The position numbers were made by a program, and so were the translations under genes. DNA of 23,601 nt from Clostridia bacterium (GTDB lineage Bacteria > Bacillota > Clostridia > Oscillospirales > CAG-272): the NCBI GenBank assembly GCA_017379815.1, contig JAFNVK010000095.1, positions 1-23,601 of the forward strand, given 5' to 3'. Under the pieces are notes generated by a model. That model was not told the origin of the DNA and searched no databases. It saw only the letters and a list, made by a program, of their open reading frames with translations. This document shows positions 7,940-14,911 of the stretch, piece by piece (positions within the stretch are counted from its first letter, which is position 1; each line of letters begins with the position of its first letter).

Positions 7940-7968
7940 ATTGTACCACAAAATCAGCCCCTTCGCAA
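7940..7968 (-). promoter_or_regulatory. Sigma-A-type promoter for the BspA-like gene
   Basis: On the minus strand, TTGCGA (7968-7963, four of six) and TACAAT (7945-7940, five of six) are 17 nt apart. The -10 lies 35 nt upstream of the ATG at 7904. Confidence 0.6.
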
Positions 7969-8019
7969 GGGCATTTGCGAGAATTCATACATTATTTCCA
8001 TTCTTGCGGGAAAAATCCC

Positions 8020-8048
8020 TTGTAAACGGGAAGGAAAAATGCTATAAT
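8020..8048 (+). promoter_or_regulatory. Sigma-A-type promoter for the pseudouridine synthase operon
   Basis: TTGTAA (8020-8025, four of six) and a perfect TATAAT (8043-8048) are 17 nt apart, ending 43 nt before the ATG at 8092. Confidence 0.65.
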
Positions 8049-8091
8049 AAACGGGAAAGAGCAAGCAGAAAAACGGAGAGGAGGCGTGCGT

Positions 8092-9036
8092 ATGCAATTC
8101 ATCATTACCGAGCAGGATCGGGACGTGACCGTCCTGGCCTTTTTGCGCCGCGAGCTCTCCCCCTCGACCAAGATGCTCAAGTACTTAAAATACCGCGAGG
8201 ACGGGATCCTGGTAAACGGAGCGCACCGCACCGTGCGCTACCGCCTGCAGCCGGGGGAACGGCTTGAGGTGGCCACCGAGGACACCGAAAAGAACGAAGC
8301 CCTATTGCCCGTGCAGCTTCCCCTTGACGTGCTTTACGAGGACGAGGATCTGGTCGTGCCCGCAAAGCCCGCCGATATGCCCACGCATCCCTCGCGCGAT
8401 CATCACGAGGACACCGTGGCAAACGCCCTCGCCTTTCGCTACCGCCACCTCGGCGGCGCATTCGTCTTTCGCCCCATCAACCGCCTTGACCGCAACACCA
8501 GCGGCCTTTTGCTGATCGCCCGGAACAAGCTCAGCGCAGGCAAGCTGACCCGCGCTCTGCAGAGCGGCGAGATCAAAAAGACCTATCTCGCTCTCCTTGA
8601 GGGTGAGCTTGAAGGAGAGAGCGGACGCATTGACCGCTGTCTGCACCGCACGGCACAGAGCATCATCCTGCGCGAGGTCTGCTCGCCCGATGCTCCCGAC
8701 GCCGATCCCTCTCTTACCGAGTACCGCGTGCTTTGCCGCGGAAACGGATACTCGCTGGTCATGGCGCATCCCATTACGGGGCGCACCCACCAGCTCCGCG
8801 TGCATTTCGCCTCGATCGGGCATCCCATCCTCGGCGACGATCTCTACGGACGGGAAAGCCCCGTCATTCCGCGCCACGCCCTGCACGCCTATACCCTCTC
8901 CTTCCCACACCCAACGACGGGGGAGCGCTTGACGCTTCGTGCCCCCCTTCCCTCCGATATGGAGCAGGCCCTTTTGCAGCTTTTGCCGCAGGGGATCGAT
9001 GCGATCCGCGCCCAAGAAGATAAGGAGCTTTTATGA
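8092..9036 (+). CDS. RluA-family rRNA/tRNA pseudouridine synthase, 314 aa
   Basis: Converts specific uridines in structured RNA to pseudouridine. Residues 1-60 look like the S4-type RNA-binding domain (KYREDGILVNG near 33-43); the catalytic domain follows, with the signature NRLDRNTSGLLL (130-141) in which Asp133 is the expected nucleophile, and GRTHQLRVHF further on. The open frame includes a GTG at 8086, but the ribosome site GGAGAGGAGG (8075-8084) is only 1 nt from it and 7 nt from ATG 8092, so ATG is chosen. Which position is modified cannot be told from sequence; RluA, RluC and RluD share these motifs. Its stop overlaps the next start by 4 nt (ATGA). Confidence 0.93.
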   Translation: MQFIITEQDRDVTVLAFLRRELSPSTKMLKYLKYREDGILVNGAHRTVRYRLQPGERLEVATEDTEKNEALLPVQLPLDVLYEDEDLVVPAKPADMPTHPSRDHHEDTVANALAFRYRHLGGAFVFRPINRLDRNTSGLLLIARNKLSAGKLTRALQSGEIKKTYLALLEGELEGESGRIDRCLHRTAQSIILREVCSPDAPDADPSLTEYRVLCRGNGYSLVMAHPITGRTHQLRVHFASIGHPILGDDLYGRESPVIPRHALHAYTLSFPHPTTGERLTLRAPLPSDMEQALLQLLPQGIDAIRAQEDKELL

Positions 9037-10199
9037 ACACCGAACGGCAAACCGAAACCCAAATTCCCGTGCAAGAAGCGCACGCTGAGACCGAACAGGC
9101 ACAGACGCCCAAAAAGAAGCTCCCCATCGCCTGCACCGTCCTCTATATTCTGGGAGGCGTCAGCCTGATCCTCTATGTGCTTTTCCGCGTAAGCGTCCCC
9201 TTTGCCGACTTCTTTAACGGCACGGTCGGTGCCGCCGTGCGCCGTCTGCTGGCCTACCTCACGGCCTGGCTGCCCCTTTCCTTGGCGGAGCTGCTCCTTC
9301 TCTCCATTCCGCTTTTGCTGGTCCTGCTCGTCGTTGTGGCCTACCGCCACTACTGCGACAGCCGCCACTCCATGCTGGTCTATCTCGGGATCATTTTCTC
9401 GGTTGCCGTCACGGTGGGGATCCTCTTTGTCTGGAGCTTTGCCGCAGGCTATTTTGGCACGCCGCTTGCCAACAAACTCGATCTTGAGCGTGAAAAGGTG
9501 AGCCGCGAGGAGCTTGCCGACACCGCAGAGATCCTTGTGCGTGAGCTGAACGCCCTCTCAACGGAGCTGACCGCAGACGAAAGCGGCAGCTCGGTAATGC
9601 CCTATTCCTACGCCGAAATGAACCGCAAGCTGCTTAGTGCTTACGACCGCGTGCACGAGCGCTATGCCTTTATCGACACCTTTTACAGTCGCGTCAAGCC
9701 GGTTATGCTGAGTGAGCCGATGTCCTATACGCATATTACGGGAGTCTATACCTTCTTTACGGGTGAGGCGAACATCAACGTCCACTTCCCCGATTACACG
9801 ATTCCCTTTACCGCCGCACACGAGCTGGCGCATCAGCGCGGCATCGCACGCGAGGACGAGGCAAACTTCGTTGCCTTCCTGGTCTGCCTGGAGTCGGACG
9901 ATCCCTATATTCGCTACAGCGGCTACCTCAACGTTTACGAGTACGTGGCCTCCGCCCTCTACTCGGCGGACCGTGAGCTGTACCGCAAGAGTGCCGCCTC
10001 TCTCTCGGACGCGGTCAAGCAGGAGCGCGCGGCCTACCGCGAGTTCTTTGAGCGCTACCGCGAAAACGTGGCCGCGTCGGTCAGCCAGTCCGTGAATAAC
10101 GGTTATCTCACCTCCCAAGGCGCACCCGAGGGAACGCGAAGCTACAACCTCGTGGTGGATCTGGCCGTTGCCTATTATCGCTCGGTGTCAGAAGAGTAA
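9033..10199 (+). CDS. DUF3810 membrane metalloprotease-like protein, 388 aa
   Basis: A membrane protein with a polar N-terminal tail, three membrane helices (about residues 32-52, 84-104 and 114-136) and a long C-terminal domain. The domain carries HELAH at 263-267 in the stretch AAHELAHQRG, the zincin HExxH pattern, followed by REDEANF (273-279) that may supply the third zinc ligand, Glu277. This fits the DUF3810 family, whose substrate is unknown. The start overlaps the RluA-family stop as ATGA, with AAGGAG upstream, so the two are translationally coupled. A catalytic role is inferred from the motif only. Confidence 0.85.
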   Translation: MNTERQTETQIPVQEAHAETEQAQTPKKKLPIACTVLYILGGVSLILYVLFRVSVPFADFFNGTVGAAVRRLLAYLTAWLPLSLAELLLLSIPLLLVLLVVVAYRHYCDSRHSMLVYLGIIFSVAVTVGILFVWSFAAGYFGTPLANKLDLEREKVSREELADTAEILVRELNALSTELTADESGSSVMPYSYAEMNRKLLSAYDRVHERYAFIDTFYSRVKPVMLSEPMSYTHITGVYTFFTGEANINVHFPDYTIPFTAAHELAHQRGIAREDEANFVAFLVCLESDDPYIRYSGYLNVYEYVASALYSADRELYRKSAASLSDAVKQERAAYREFFERYRENVAASVSQSVNNGYLTSQGAPEGTRSYNLVVDLAVAYYRSVSEE

Positions 10200-10302
10200 C
10201 GCACTCCCCTTGGGCGTCATATACTGCTTTTGCGGGATACGCCTGCTTTTTCGCGATTTTTTTGCAAAAAACGGAAAATAGAACTTTCCTTTTGCAAAAT
10301 TC

Positions 10303-10313
10303 TATGGTATAAT
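10303..10313 (+). promoter_or_regulatory. Extended -10 promoter for murA
   Basis: TATGG followed directly by a perfect TATAAT (10308-10313) makes an extended -10 element. No good -35 is found 16-18 nt upstream (TTTCCT at 10285-10290 is poor), which is common for extended -10 promoters. Predicted transcription start is near 10320. Confidence 0.65.
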
Positions 10314-10326
10314 GGATGCAGAGAAG

Positions 10327-10402
10327 GATCAGGCCGCATTTTTGGCACTTGCCTGATCGACGAACGTCAATTCACAAAGAAGGAGCGGGAAGCCGACTTC
10401 CC
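10327..10402 (+). promoter_or_regulatory. Structured 5' leader of murA with two hairpins
   Basis: Hairpin 1 pairs GATCAGGC (10327-10334) with GCCTGATC (10351-10358) around a 16-nt loop, only a few nucleotides from the predicted transcript start. Hairpin 2 pairs GGGAAG (10387-10392) with CTTCCC (10397-10402) around CCGA and lies between the best ribosome site (AAGGAG, 10380-10385) and the ATG at 10415. Without the hairpin the spacing is 29 nt; folding it removes 16 nt, leaving 13. Confidence 0.5.
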
Positions 10403-10414
10403 GAGTATGGAACT

Positions 10415-11680
10415 ATGCCAACGAAAATCCTGATTCGGGGCGGCCAGCCCCTGCACGGTGAGATCACCGTCAGCGGAATGAAAAACGCTGCCCTCCCGAT
10501 CCTCTTTGCCACCGTCCTCGTCAAAGGGACCTGCGTCCTGGAGAATATTCCCGACGTCAGCGATATTGCGATCTCCCTGCAGATCCTGGAGGCCATGGGT
10601 GCGGATATTTCCAAAAGAAGTGACGGCGCCATCCGCATCGACACCAAAAACCTCTGCCAGGGCTCCTCTCCCCTCGAGCTGGTCAAGCGTCTGCGCGGCT
10701 CGACTTATCTGCTGGGCGCTGAGCTTGGCCGCTTCCATAAGGCAACCGTGGGCTGGCCCGGCGGATGCGATTTCGGAAGCCGCCCGATCGACCAGCACAT
10801 CAAGGGCTTTGAGGCGCTTGGTGCCGTGATCAAGCAGGACAACGGCTACATCTGCCTGCAGGCCGAAAACGGTCTTGCCGGCAACTCGGTCTATTTTGAC
10901 GTGGCATCGGTCGGTGCAACCGTAAACGTGATCCTCGCCGCCACATTGGCCACGGGAACTACCGTGATCGACAACGCCGCGCGCGAGCCGCACATCGTTG
11001 ACCTTGCCAACTTCCTCAACTCCTGCGGAGCAAACATCACGGGCGCGGGAACCTCCGTCATCAAGATCCGCGGTGTGGAGGCTCTGCACGGCTGCGTCTA
11101 TACCATCATTCCCGACATGATCGAGGCAGGCACCTTTATGGTGGCCGCCGCGGCAACGGGAGGCTGGGTGCAGATCCGCTCGGTGATCCCCAAGCACGTG
11201 GAGAGCGTGACCGCAAAGCTGACCGAGATGGGCGTTCAGGTGGAGGAGAGCGACGACTCGATCCTGGTTCGCTCCACGGGAGAATTGCGCAGCGTTAATA
11301 TCAAGACCCTTCCCTATCCGGGCTTTCCCACCGATATGCATCCGCAGTTTGCCCCCCTGCTCTGCATGGCCAATAACATCAGCTGTATTCAGGAGAGCAT
11401 CTGGGAAAACCGCTTCCGTTACGTAGAAGAGCTTCGTAAAATGGGTGCCATCATCATGGTGGATAGCCGCTCCGCCACCTTCTCGGGCGGAAACCGCCTC
11501 ACGGGTGCACCCGTGGATGCGATGGATCTGCGCGCAGGCGCGGCTCTGATCATCGCAGGCCTTGCCGCCGAAGGAAGGACTGAGATCGGCGGTGTGCAGT
11601 ACATCAAGCGCGGCTACGTGGACATCGTCCACAAATTCCGTATGCTGGGTGCGGACATTGAGGAGATCGAATGCCCGTAG
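10415..11680 (+). CDS. murA: UDP-N-acetylglucosamine 1-carboxyvinyltransferase
   Basis: Catalyses the first committed step of peptidoglycan synthesis, transfer of enolpyruvate from PEP to UDP-GlcNAc in the cytoplasm. The 421-residue product has the KN pair at residues 23-24, the catalytic-loop Cys118 in PGGCDFGSRPIDQH (the cysteine targeted by fosfomycin), and the PTDMHPQF segment holding the general-base Asp. The frame is open back to 10316, but ATG 10415 gives the standard MPTKILIRGG start. The ribosome site is unusual: no Shine-Dalgarno is at normal distance, and AAGGAG is 29 nt away across a small hairpin. An out-of-frame ATG at 10407 opens a nine-codon frame overlapping the start. It appears monocistronic, bounded by its own promoter and terminator, and lies about 5 kb from the dcw-type genes. 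Confidence 0.96.
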   Translation: MPTKILIRGGQPLHGEITVSGMKNAALPILFATVLVKGTCVLENIPDVSDIAISLQILEAMGADISKRSDGAIRIDTKNLCQGSSPLELVKRLRGSTYLLGAELGRFHKATVGWPGGCDFGSRPIDQHIKGFEALGAVIKQDNGYICLQAENGLAGNSVYFDVASVGATVNVILAATLATGTTVIDNAAREPHIVDLANFLNSCGANITGAGTSVIKIRGVEALHGCVYTIIPDMIEAGTFMVAAAATGGWVQIRSVIPKHVESVTAKLTEMGVQVEESDDSILVRSTGELRSVNIKTLPYPGFPTDMHPQFAPLLCMANNISCIQESIWENRFRYVEELRKMGAIIMVDSRSATFSGGNRLTGAPVDAMDLRAGAALIIAGLAAEGRTEIGGVQYIKRGYVDIVHKFRMLGADIEEIECP

Positions 11681-11700
11681 AATAACCCGTAAAAGAAAAA

Positions 11701-11730
11701 GTGCCGTTCTCTTTTCCTTGAGAACGGCGC
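11701..11730. terminator. Bidirectional terminator between murA and the transaldolase gene
   Basis: An 11-bp stem (11701-11711 with 11720-11730, one G-U pair) around TTTTCCTT is followed on the plus strand by TTTTTTATTT. The preceding A-rich stretch gives a U-rich tail on the minus strand as well. It lies 20 nt past the murA stop and 5 nt past the transaldolase stop. Confidence 0.88.
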
Positions 11731-11734
11731 TTTT

Positions 11735-12382
11735 TTATTTGCCAAAGGCGTCCTTCCAATCCCGACGGAAGCGCGCAAGGCCAAGGTCGGTCAACGGATG
11801 CGCGGCCATTTGCAGAAGCACGCGATACGGCACGGTCGCAACGTGTGCACCGGCACACGCCGCATCGGCAACGTCCTGCGGACTGCGAATGCTGGCGGCA
11901 ATGATCTCGCTTGAAATACCGTGGAGGGTAAACACCTCGGCGATCCCGCGGACCAAGGAAATGCCGTTGGCGGAAAGATCGTCCAGACGCCCGACGAAGG
12001 GGCTGACGTAGGTCGCTCCTGCGCGCGCGGCAAGAAGCGCCTGCGCGATGCTGAAGACCAGTGTGACGTTGGTCTTGATCCCTTGACGGCTAAGCACCTG
12101 CGTGGCGCGAAGTCCGTCAAGGCCGATGGGAAGCTTGATCACCACGCTCGGGTGGATCGCCGCAAGCTCTCTCCCCTCCTCGATCATCCCCTCCGCATCC
12201 TCTGCCACCACCTCGGCGCTGATCGGCCCATCCACAAGAGTGGCAAGCGTACGAACCGTCTCGCGCAGATCCTTTCCCTCTCGCGCGATCAGGGTGGGAT
12301 TGGTCGTCACCCCCGATATCACGCCAAGCTCTGCGGCAAGGCGCACCTCCTCGCAGTCTGCACTATCCAAAAACAGCTTCAT
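11735..12382 (-). CDS. Transaldolase / fructose-6-phosphate aldolase family, 215 aa
   Basis: A short-form transaldolase of the TalC/FSA group, class I aldolases of the pentose phosphate pathway acting through a Schiff base. Motifs: MKLFLDSAD at the N-terminus, VTTNPTLI (25-32), VVIKLPIG with the probable Schiff-base Lys83, and GATYVSPFVGRLDD. Length matches the 214-220 residue family. The open frame extends to 12502, but ATG 12382 has GAAAGGA about 10 nt upstream and gives the family-standard start, whereas the extension has no ribosome site. Whether it is a true transaldolase or a fructose-6-phosphate aldolase cannot be decided here. The 135-nt gap to the upstream amidase-type gene shows no clear promoter, so the two may be cotranscribed. 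Confidence 0.93.
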   Translation of the reverse strand: MKLFLDSADCEEVRLAAELGVISGVTTNPTLIAREGKDLRETVRTLATLVDGPISAEVVAEDAEGMIEEGRELAAIHPSVVIKLPIGLDGLRATQVLSRQGIKTNVTLVFSIAQALLAARAGATYVSPFVGRLDDLSANGISLVRGIAEVFTLHGISSEIIAASIRSPQDVADAACAGAHVATVPYRVLLQMAAHPLTDLGLARFRRDWKDAFGK

Positions 12383-12517
12383 GCAAAACCAGTCCTTTCT
12401 TTGATTCCGCAAAGCGCCAAAAGAAGCATCACGCGCGCCTTGCTCTGTCCCCAGTTTTCCCAAAACGCTTTTGCCGTATGCATGCTTTGGAGGCTTTGCC
12501 AATTCGCTTTTTCTTGA

Positions 12518-13072
12518 TCAAAATCCGCCCGAGAGAAGGATCTGATAGCAACGATCGTCATTCATCTCGATCCGCACACCCTCAATATGCAGGTATCTCG
12601 CCTCGGCAAAGGTGTAGGAGGAGATCGGTCGGTTGAGCGCATCGTTGGACTGCGCCGACACGAAGATCTCGCCGTCGCGGATATCCGTAACCAGCACGGT
12701 GTGATACCAGTCTCCGCTTCGGTTAGCGTATTGGACCACGTCCCCGGGCTCCACCCCCTCGCGCGGAACGACCGAGGCATACGGCCCGACGCCACCGTTG
12801 GCCAACGTAAATCCCTCTGCCCCCGTAAGAAAATCGTACAGAAATTCCACCCCGCTCCAGGCAGGCGCGCGTTCCTCAAGGGAAACGTAATACCACCCAA
12901 AATCGGGCGTGTAGTTCATCACACAGCTCCCCGCAAGAATGCATTGGGAAACAAAATTGGTGCAGTTGCCGCCGATCTCGCTGAAATCCGCAAAGAGCGG
13001 ATTGCGCCCAAGCGCCCACCGCTCGGCATACTCCACGGCGCGCTGACGCAGATAAGGCTTCGTAATAAGCAC
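12518..13072 (-). CDS. Stand-alone amidase-domain (Amidase_6-like) cysteine hydrolase, 184 aa
   Basis: The sequence has the layout of the putative amidase domain found in many Firmicute proteins: RAVEYAERWALGRNP (11-25), then GGNCTNFVSQC (34-44) with Cys37 as likely nucleophile, GDVVQY, DWYHTVLVTD with the likely catalytic His, and a SNDALNRP segment. This is an NlpC/P60-like fold often acting on cell-wall peptides. Here it makes up the whole protein: no signal peptide, membrane helix or binding domain is present, so it appears cytosolic. The start is a GTG at 13072 with AAGGAGGAG about 10 nt upstream. Its substrate is unknown. Confidence 0.82.
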   Translation of the reverse strand: MLITKPYLRQRAVEYAERWALGRNPLFADFSEIGGNCTNFVSQCILAGSCVMNYTPDFGWYYVSLEERAPAWSGVEFLYDFLTGAEGFTLANGGVGPYASVVPREGVEPGDVVQYANRSGDWYHTVLVTDIRDGEIFVSAQSNDALNRPISSYTFAEARYLHIEGVRIEMNDDRCYQILLSGGF

Positions 13073-13113
13073 GTCTCTTCTCCTCCTTCAATCAAGCATA
13101 TTCCAGTATATGA

Positions 13114-13159
13114 AAAGAGAAAACGGAGGGAAGCTTGGGCTTCTCTCCGTTTTCTCTTT
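13114..13159. terminator. Long inverted repeat after the carboxypeptidase gene, probable terminator
   Basis: A 21-bp stem with a single G-U pair (13114-13134 with 13139-13159) and a 4-nt loop TTGG. It lies 14 nt past the carboxypeptidase stop and 42 nt before the amidase-type start, both on the minus strand. The run after the stem is short (TTTTC includes stem bases), so termination may be partial. Confidence 0.6.
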
Positions 13160-13172
13160 CTGTTTTGCCGTC

Positions 13173-14300
13173 TTACGGCAGGTAGGCGTCCAGAATATCC
13201 TTGACGTCCTTCATCGTGCGGTATTGGTAATCCTCTCCGCCGCCCAGAATCAGCACGTACCGGCCGTCCAGAGATTTGCTTCGGCAGAAGGAGGCAAGAC
13301 AATGGTTCTTGACGCCGTTCTCGTCCTCAAGATATCCCGTTTTTGCCCCCAGAAGCACGCCTGTCTGCAGGGTGAAGGGGGTGTGATAGGTGGTCTCGTA
13401 GGACGTAAGGCGCTCGCCCAAGGAGCTGTTGAAATGACGGTTGTAGGTTTCCTCCGCGCCGTCCTTTTCATAATACCCCTCATAGGAATAGATCCCGGTG
13501 TAGCCGAGAATATCCGCGATCAGCTCGTTGCGGATCGCATAGGACAGGATCACGGCCATATCCGATGCGATGGTATAGTTATTCTCACTCTCATAGCCAA
13601 CGGCGTTGTCAAAATGCGTATCCCGCAGGCCAAGCTCCTGCGCCTTTTGGTTCATCAGTGCGACGAAAGCACTCTCCGATCCGCTAATATCCATAAAGAT
13701 CATATAGGCACAGTCCGAGGCAGAGCGCACGCCGATGCCGTAGAGCAGATCGACAATGCGGAACTCGTCACCCAGATACAACGCGATCTGATCGCGCGAG
13801 GGGATAAGACCCGTCGTCGTTCCCGCGTAATTCCCTGCCGTGCAGTAATCCACGACCGCCTGCGTGAAGGTCAGGCGACGCTCAAGATCGCTTTCCTTGA
13901 GCTGCTCACAGGCCACGATCAAGGTCATAACCTTGGTCATCGAGGCAGGAGAAAAACGGGCATCCGCCTGCTTTGAAGCCAGGATCTCGCCCGTCTCGGC
14001 ATTGACGAGCACGGCGTATTTGGAGGCCACGGCAAGGTCGATTGGCTTTGTCGCATCGCTCGCCGTCGGATAGGGCGGGATCACGCCTCCCGAAAGGATC
14101 GGCGGATCAAGAGGCTCCGGATCGGTCTCGGGATCGGTCTGCCCCTCCCCGGGGCGCGAACCGGTTGAGGGCGAGCCGACCAGGTTTGCGATCGGGCCTG
14201 CCAAAAGAAGAACCAGAAGAAGGATCTCCAGGATCATAAACAGAATCATACAGAGAAGAAAGCGATCCTCTCTTCCCCACGTGCGTCTTTTCTTCTCCAC
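13173..14300 (-). CDS. D-alanyl-D-alanine carboxypeptidase (PBP5/DacF-type), membrane anchored
   Basis: A low-molecular-weight penicillin-binding protein that trims the terminal D-Ala of peptidoglycan stem peptides outside the cell. Motifs in order: SxxK as SMTK (Ser120 to Lys123), the second motif as SAS at 193-195 where S-x-N is usual, and KTG at 320-322. Unlike classical PBP5 with a cleaved signal and C-terminal amphipathic anchor, it has an N-terminal membrane helix (about 14-38) after a basic tail, then a Pro/Asp/Glu linker (45-85), and ends soon after the catalytic domain. The start is a GTG at 14300 with AAGGAAGGT upstream and a strong promoter. The linker suggests a tethered ectodomain. 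Confidence 0.92.
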   Translation of the reverse strand: MEKKRRTWGREDRFLLCMILFMILEILLLVLLLAGPIANLVGSPSTGSRPGEGQTDPETDPEPLDPPILSGGVIPPYPTASDATKPIDLAVASKYAVLVNAETGEILASKQADARFSPASMTKVMTLIVACEQLKESDLERRLTFTQAVVDYCTAGNYAGTTTGLIPSRDQIALYLGDEFRIVDLLYGIGVRSASDCAYMIFMDISGSESAFVALMNQKAQELGLRDTHFDNAVGYESENNYTIASDMAVILSYAIRNELIADILGYTGIYSYEGYYEKDGAEETYNRHFNSSLGERLTSYETTYHTPFTLQTGVLLGAKTGYLEDENGVKNHCLASFCRSKSLDGRYVLILGGGEDYQYRTMKDVKDILDAYLP

Positions 14301-14335
14301 AGCGCACCTTCCTTTCTCAACGTACTCTATATAAA

Positions 14336-14364
14336 ATTATACCCGAAAAGCCTACTTCCGTCAA
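14336..14364 (-). promoter_or_regulatory. Sigma-A promoter for the carboxypeptidase gene
   Basis: On the minus strand, TTGACG (14364-14359, five of six) and a perfect TATAAT (14341-14336) are 17 nt apart, 35 nt upstream of the GTG start. It is divergent from the DUF134 promoter; the two -35 boxes are 57 nt apart with an A/T-rich tract between them. Confidence 0.8.
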
Positions 14365-14421
14365 GGGATTTTTTCGCAAAGCAAGCAGAAAATTCTTTCA
14401 TTTTTTTTTTGCAAAAAGTTA

Positions 14422-14435
14422 TTGACATATGTCAA
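14422..14435. promoter_or_regulatory. Perfect 14-bp palindrome overlapping the -35 box (putative operator)
   Basis: TTGACATATGTCAA is identical to its own reverse complement and covers the whole -35 hexamer plus 8 nt of spacer. Bound protein would block RNA polymerase. The most likely binder is the DUF134 product encoded 59 nt downstream, by autoregulation; that is inference. Confidence 0.65.
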
Positions 14436-14450
14436 AAACCGTGCTATAAT
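14422..14450 (+). promoter_or_regulatory. Consensus sigma-A promoter of the DUF134-rubrerythrin operon
   Basis: Perfect TTGACA (14422-14427) and perfect TATAAT (14445-14450) with a 17-nt spacer, preceded by a run of eleven or more T residues near 14400-14410 that could act as an UP-like element. Such a strong core would normally need a repressor, and an operator-like palindrome overlaps it. Confidence 0.88.
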
Positions 14451-14493
14451 ACACTCGTAAGGCAAATGCGTAAGGAAAGGTGGAAAAGCAAGC

Positions 14494-14883
14494 ATGGCAA
14501 GACCAAAAAAAGAACGCGTGATCTGCTCCTCCCCCCGTTATCGGTATTTTTGCCCGATGCCCGATTCCCTGAGTGAATCGATCCTTCTGCAGGCAGATGA
14601 ATACGAGGTTTTGCGTTTGCACGATCTGGAGCATCTGAGTCAGGCCGAGGTAGCCGCGCAGATGCTGATCTCCCGCCCCTCCGTGGCGCTGCTTCTGGCA
14701 AGCGCACACCAAAAGCTGGCCGACGCCATTGTCAACGGCAAGGCCGTGAGTATTGAGGATTGCGGATGCATGATCTGCGAGATCGGCGAAGCCTGCCCTG
14801 CCGAAAAAAAGGCCGCTTGCGAAAAGCGGCAACGCTGCGGCGCATCCTGCCGAGCAGAAAAGAACTGTCCGTCCAAAAATTAA
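14494..14883 (+). CDS. DUF134 (UPF0251) helix-turn-helix protein with cysteine-rich tail
   Basis: The N-terminus MARPKKERVIC and the block LLQADEYEVLRLHDLEHLSQ are characteristic of DUF134 proteins. The helix-turn-helix (about residues 46-78, LSQAEVAAQMLISRPSVALLL) resembles sigma-factor region 4 and is followed by KLADAIVNGKAVSIE, a family hallmark. Residues 90-125 form a tail with eight cysteines (90, 92, 95, 101, 109, 115, 119, 125), plus Cys11 and Cys20 near the N-terminus. This suggests metal or iron-sulfur binding, or thiol redox sensing. It is the first gene of a two-gene operon with rubrerythrin, 28 nt away, downstream of a consensus promoter with a palindromic operator. A ribosome site (GGAAAGGTGG) precedes the ATG. 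It is probably a redox- or metal-responsive regulator, but no function is proven for the family here. Confidence 0.88.
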   Translation: MARPKKERVICSSPRYRYFCPMPDSLSESILLQADEYEVLRLHDLEHLSQAEVAAQMLISRPSVALLLASAHQKLADAIVNGKAVSIEDCGCMICEIGEACPAEKKAACEKRQRCGASCRAEKNCPSKN

Positions 14884-14911
14884 AACACATAAATCAAAGG
14901 AGAACAACATC

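Noticed and set aside
10212..10243. Possible terminator after the DUF3810 gene, GGCGT pairing with ACGCC before a T-rich run.
   Set aside because: The stem is 5 bp with a 21-nt loop; the T-rich run may belong to the murA promoter region. Too weak to list.
10367..11632. A 421-codon minus-strand open frame opposite murA.
   Set aside because: murA is unambiguous, and the antisense translation is His/Asp-rich with no motif.
12383..12502. A 40-residue N-terminal extension of the transaldolase.
   Set aside because: The family starts at MKLFLDSAD, and only the ATG at 12382 has a ribosome site.
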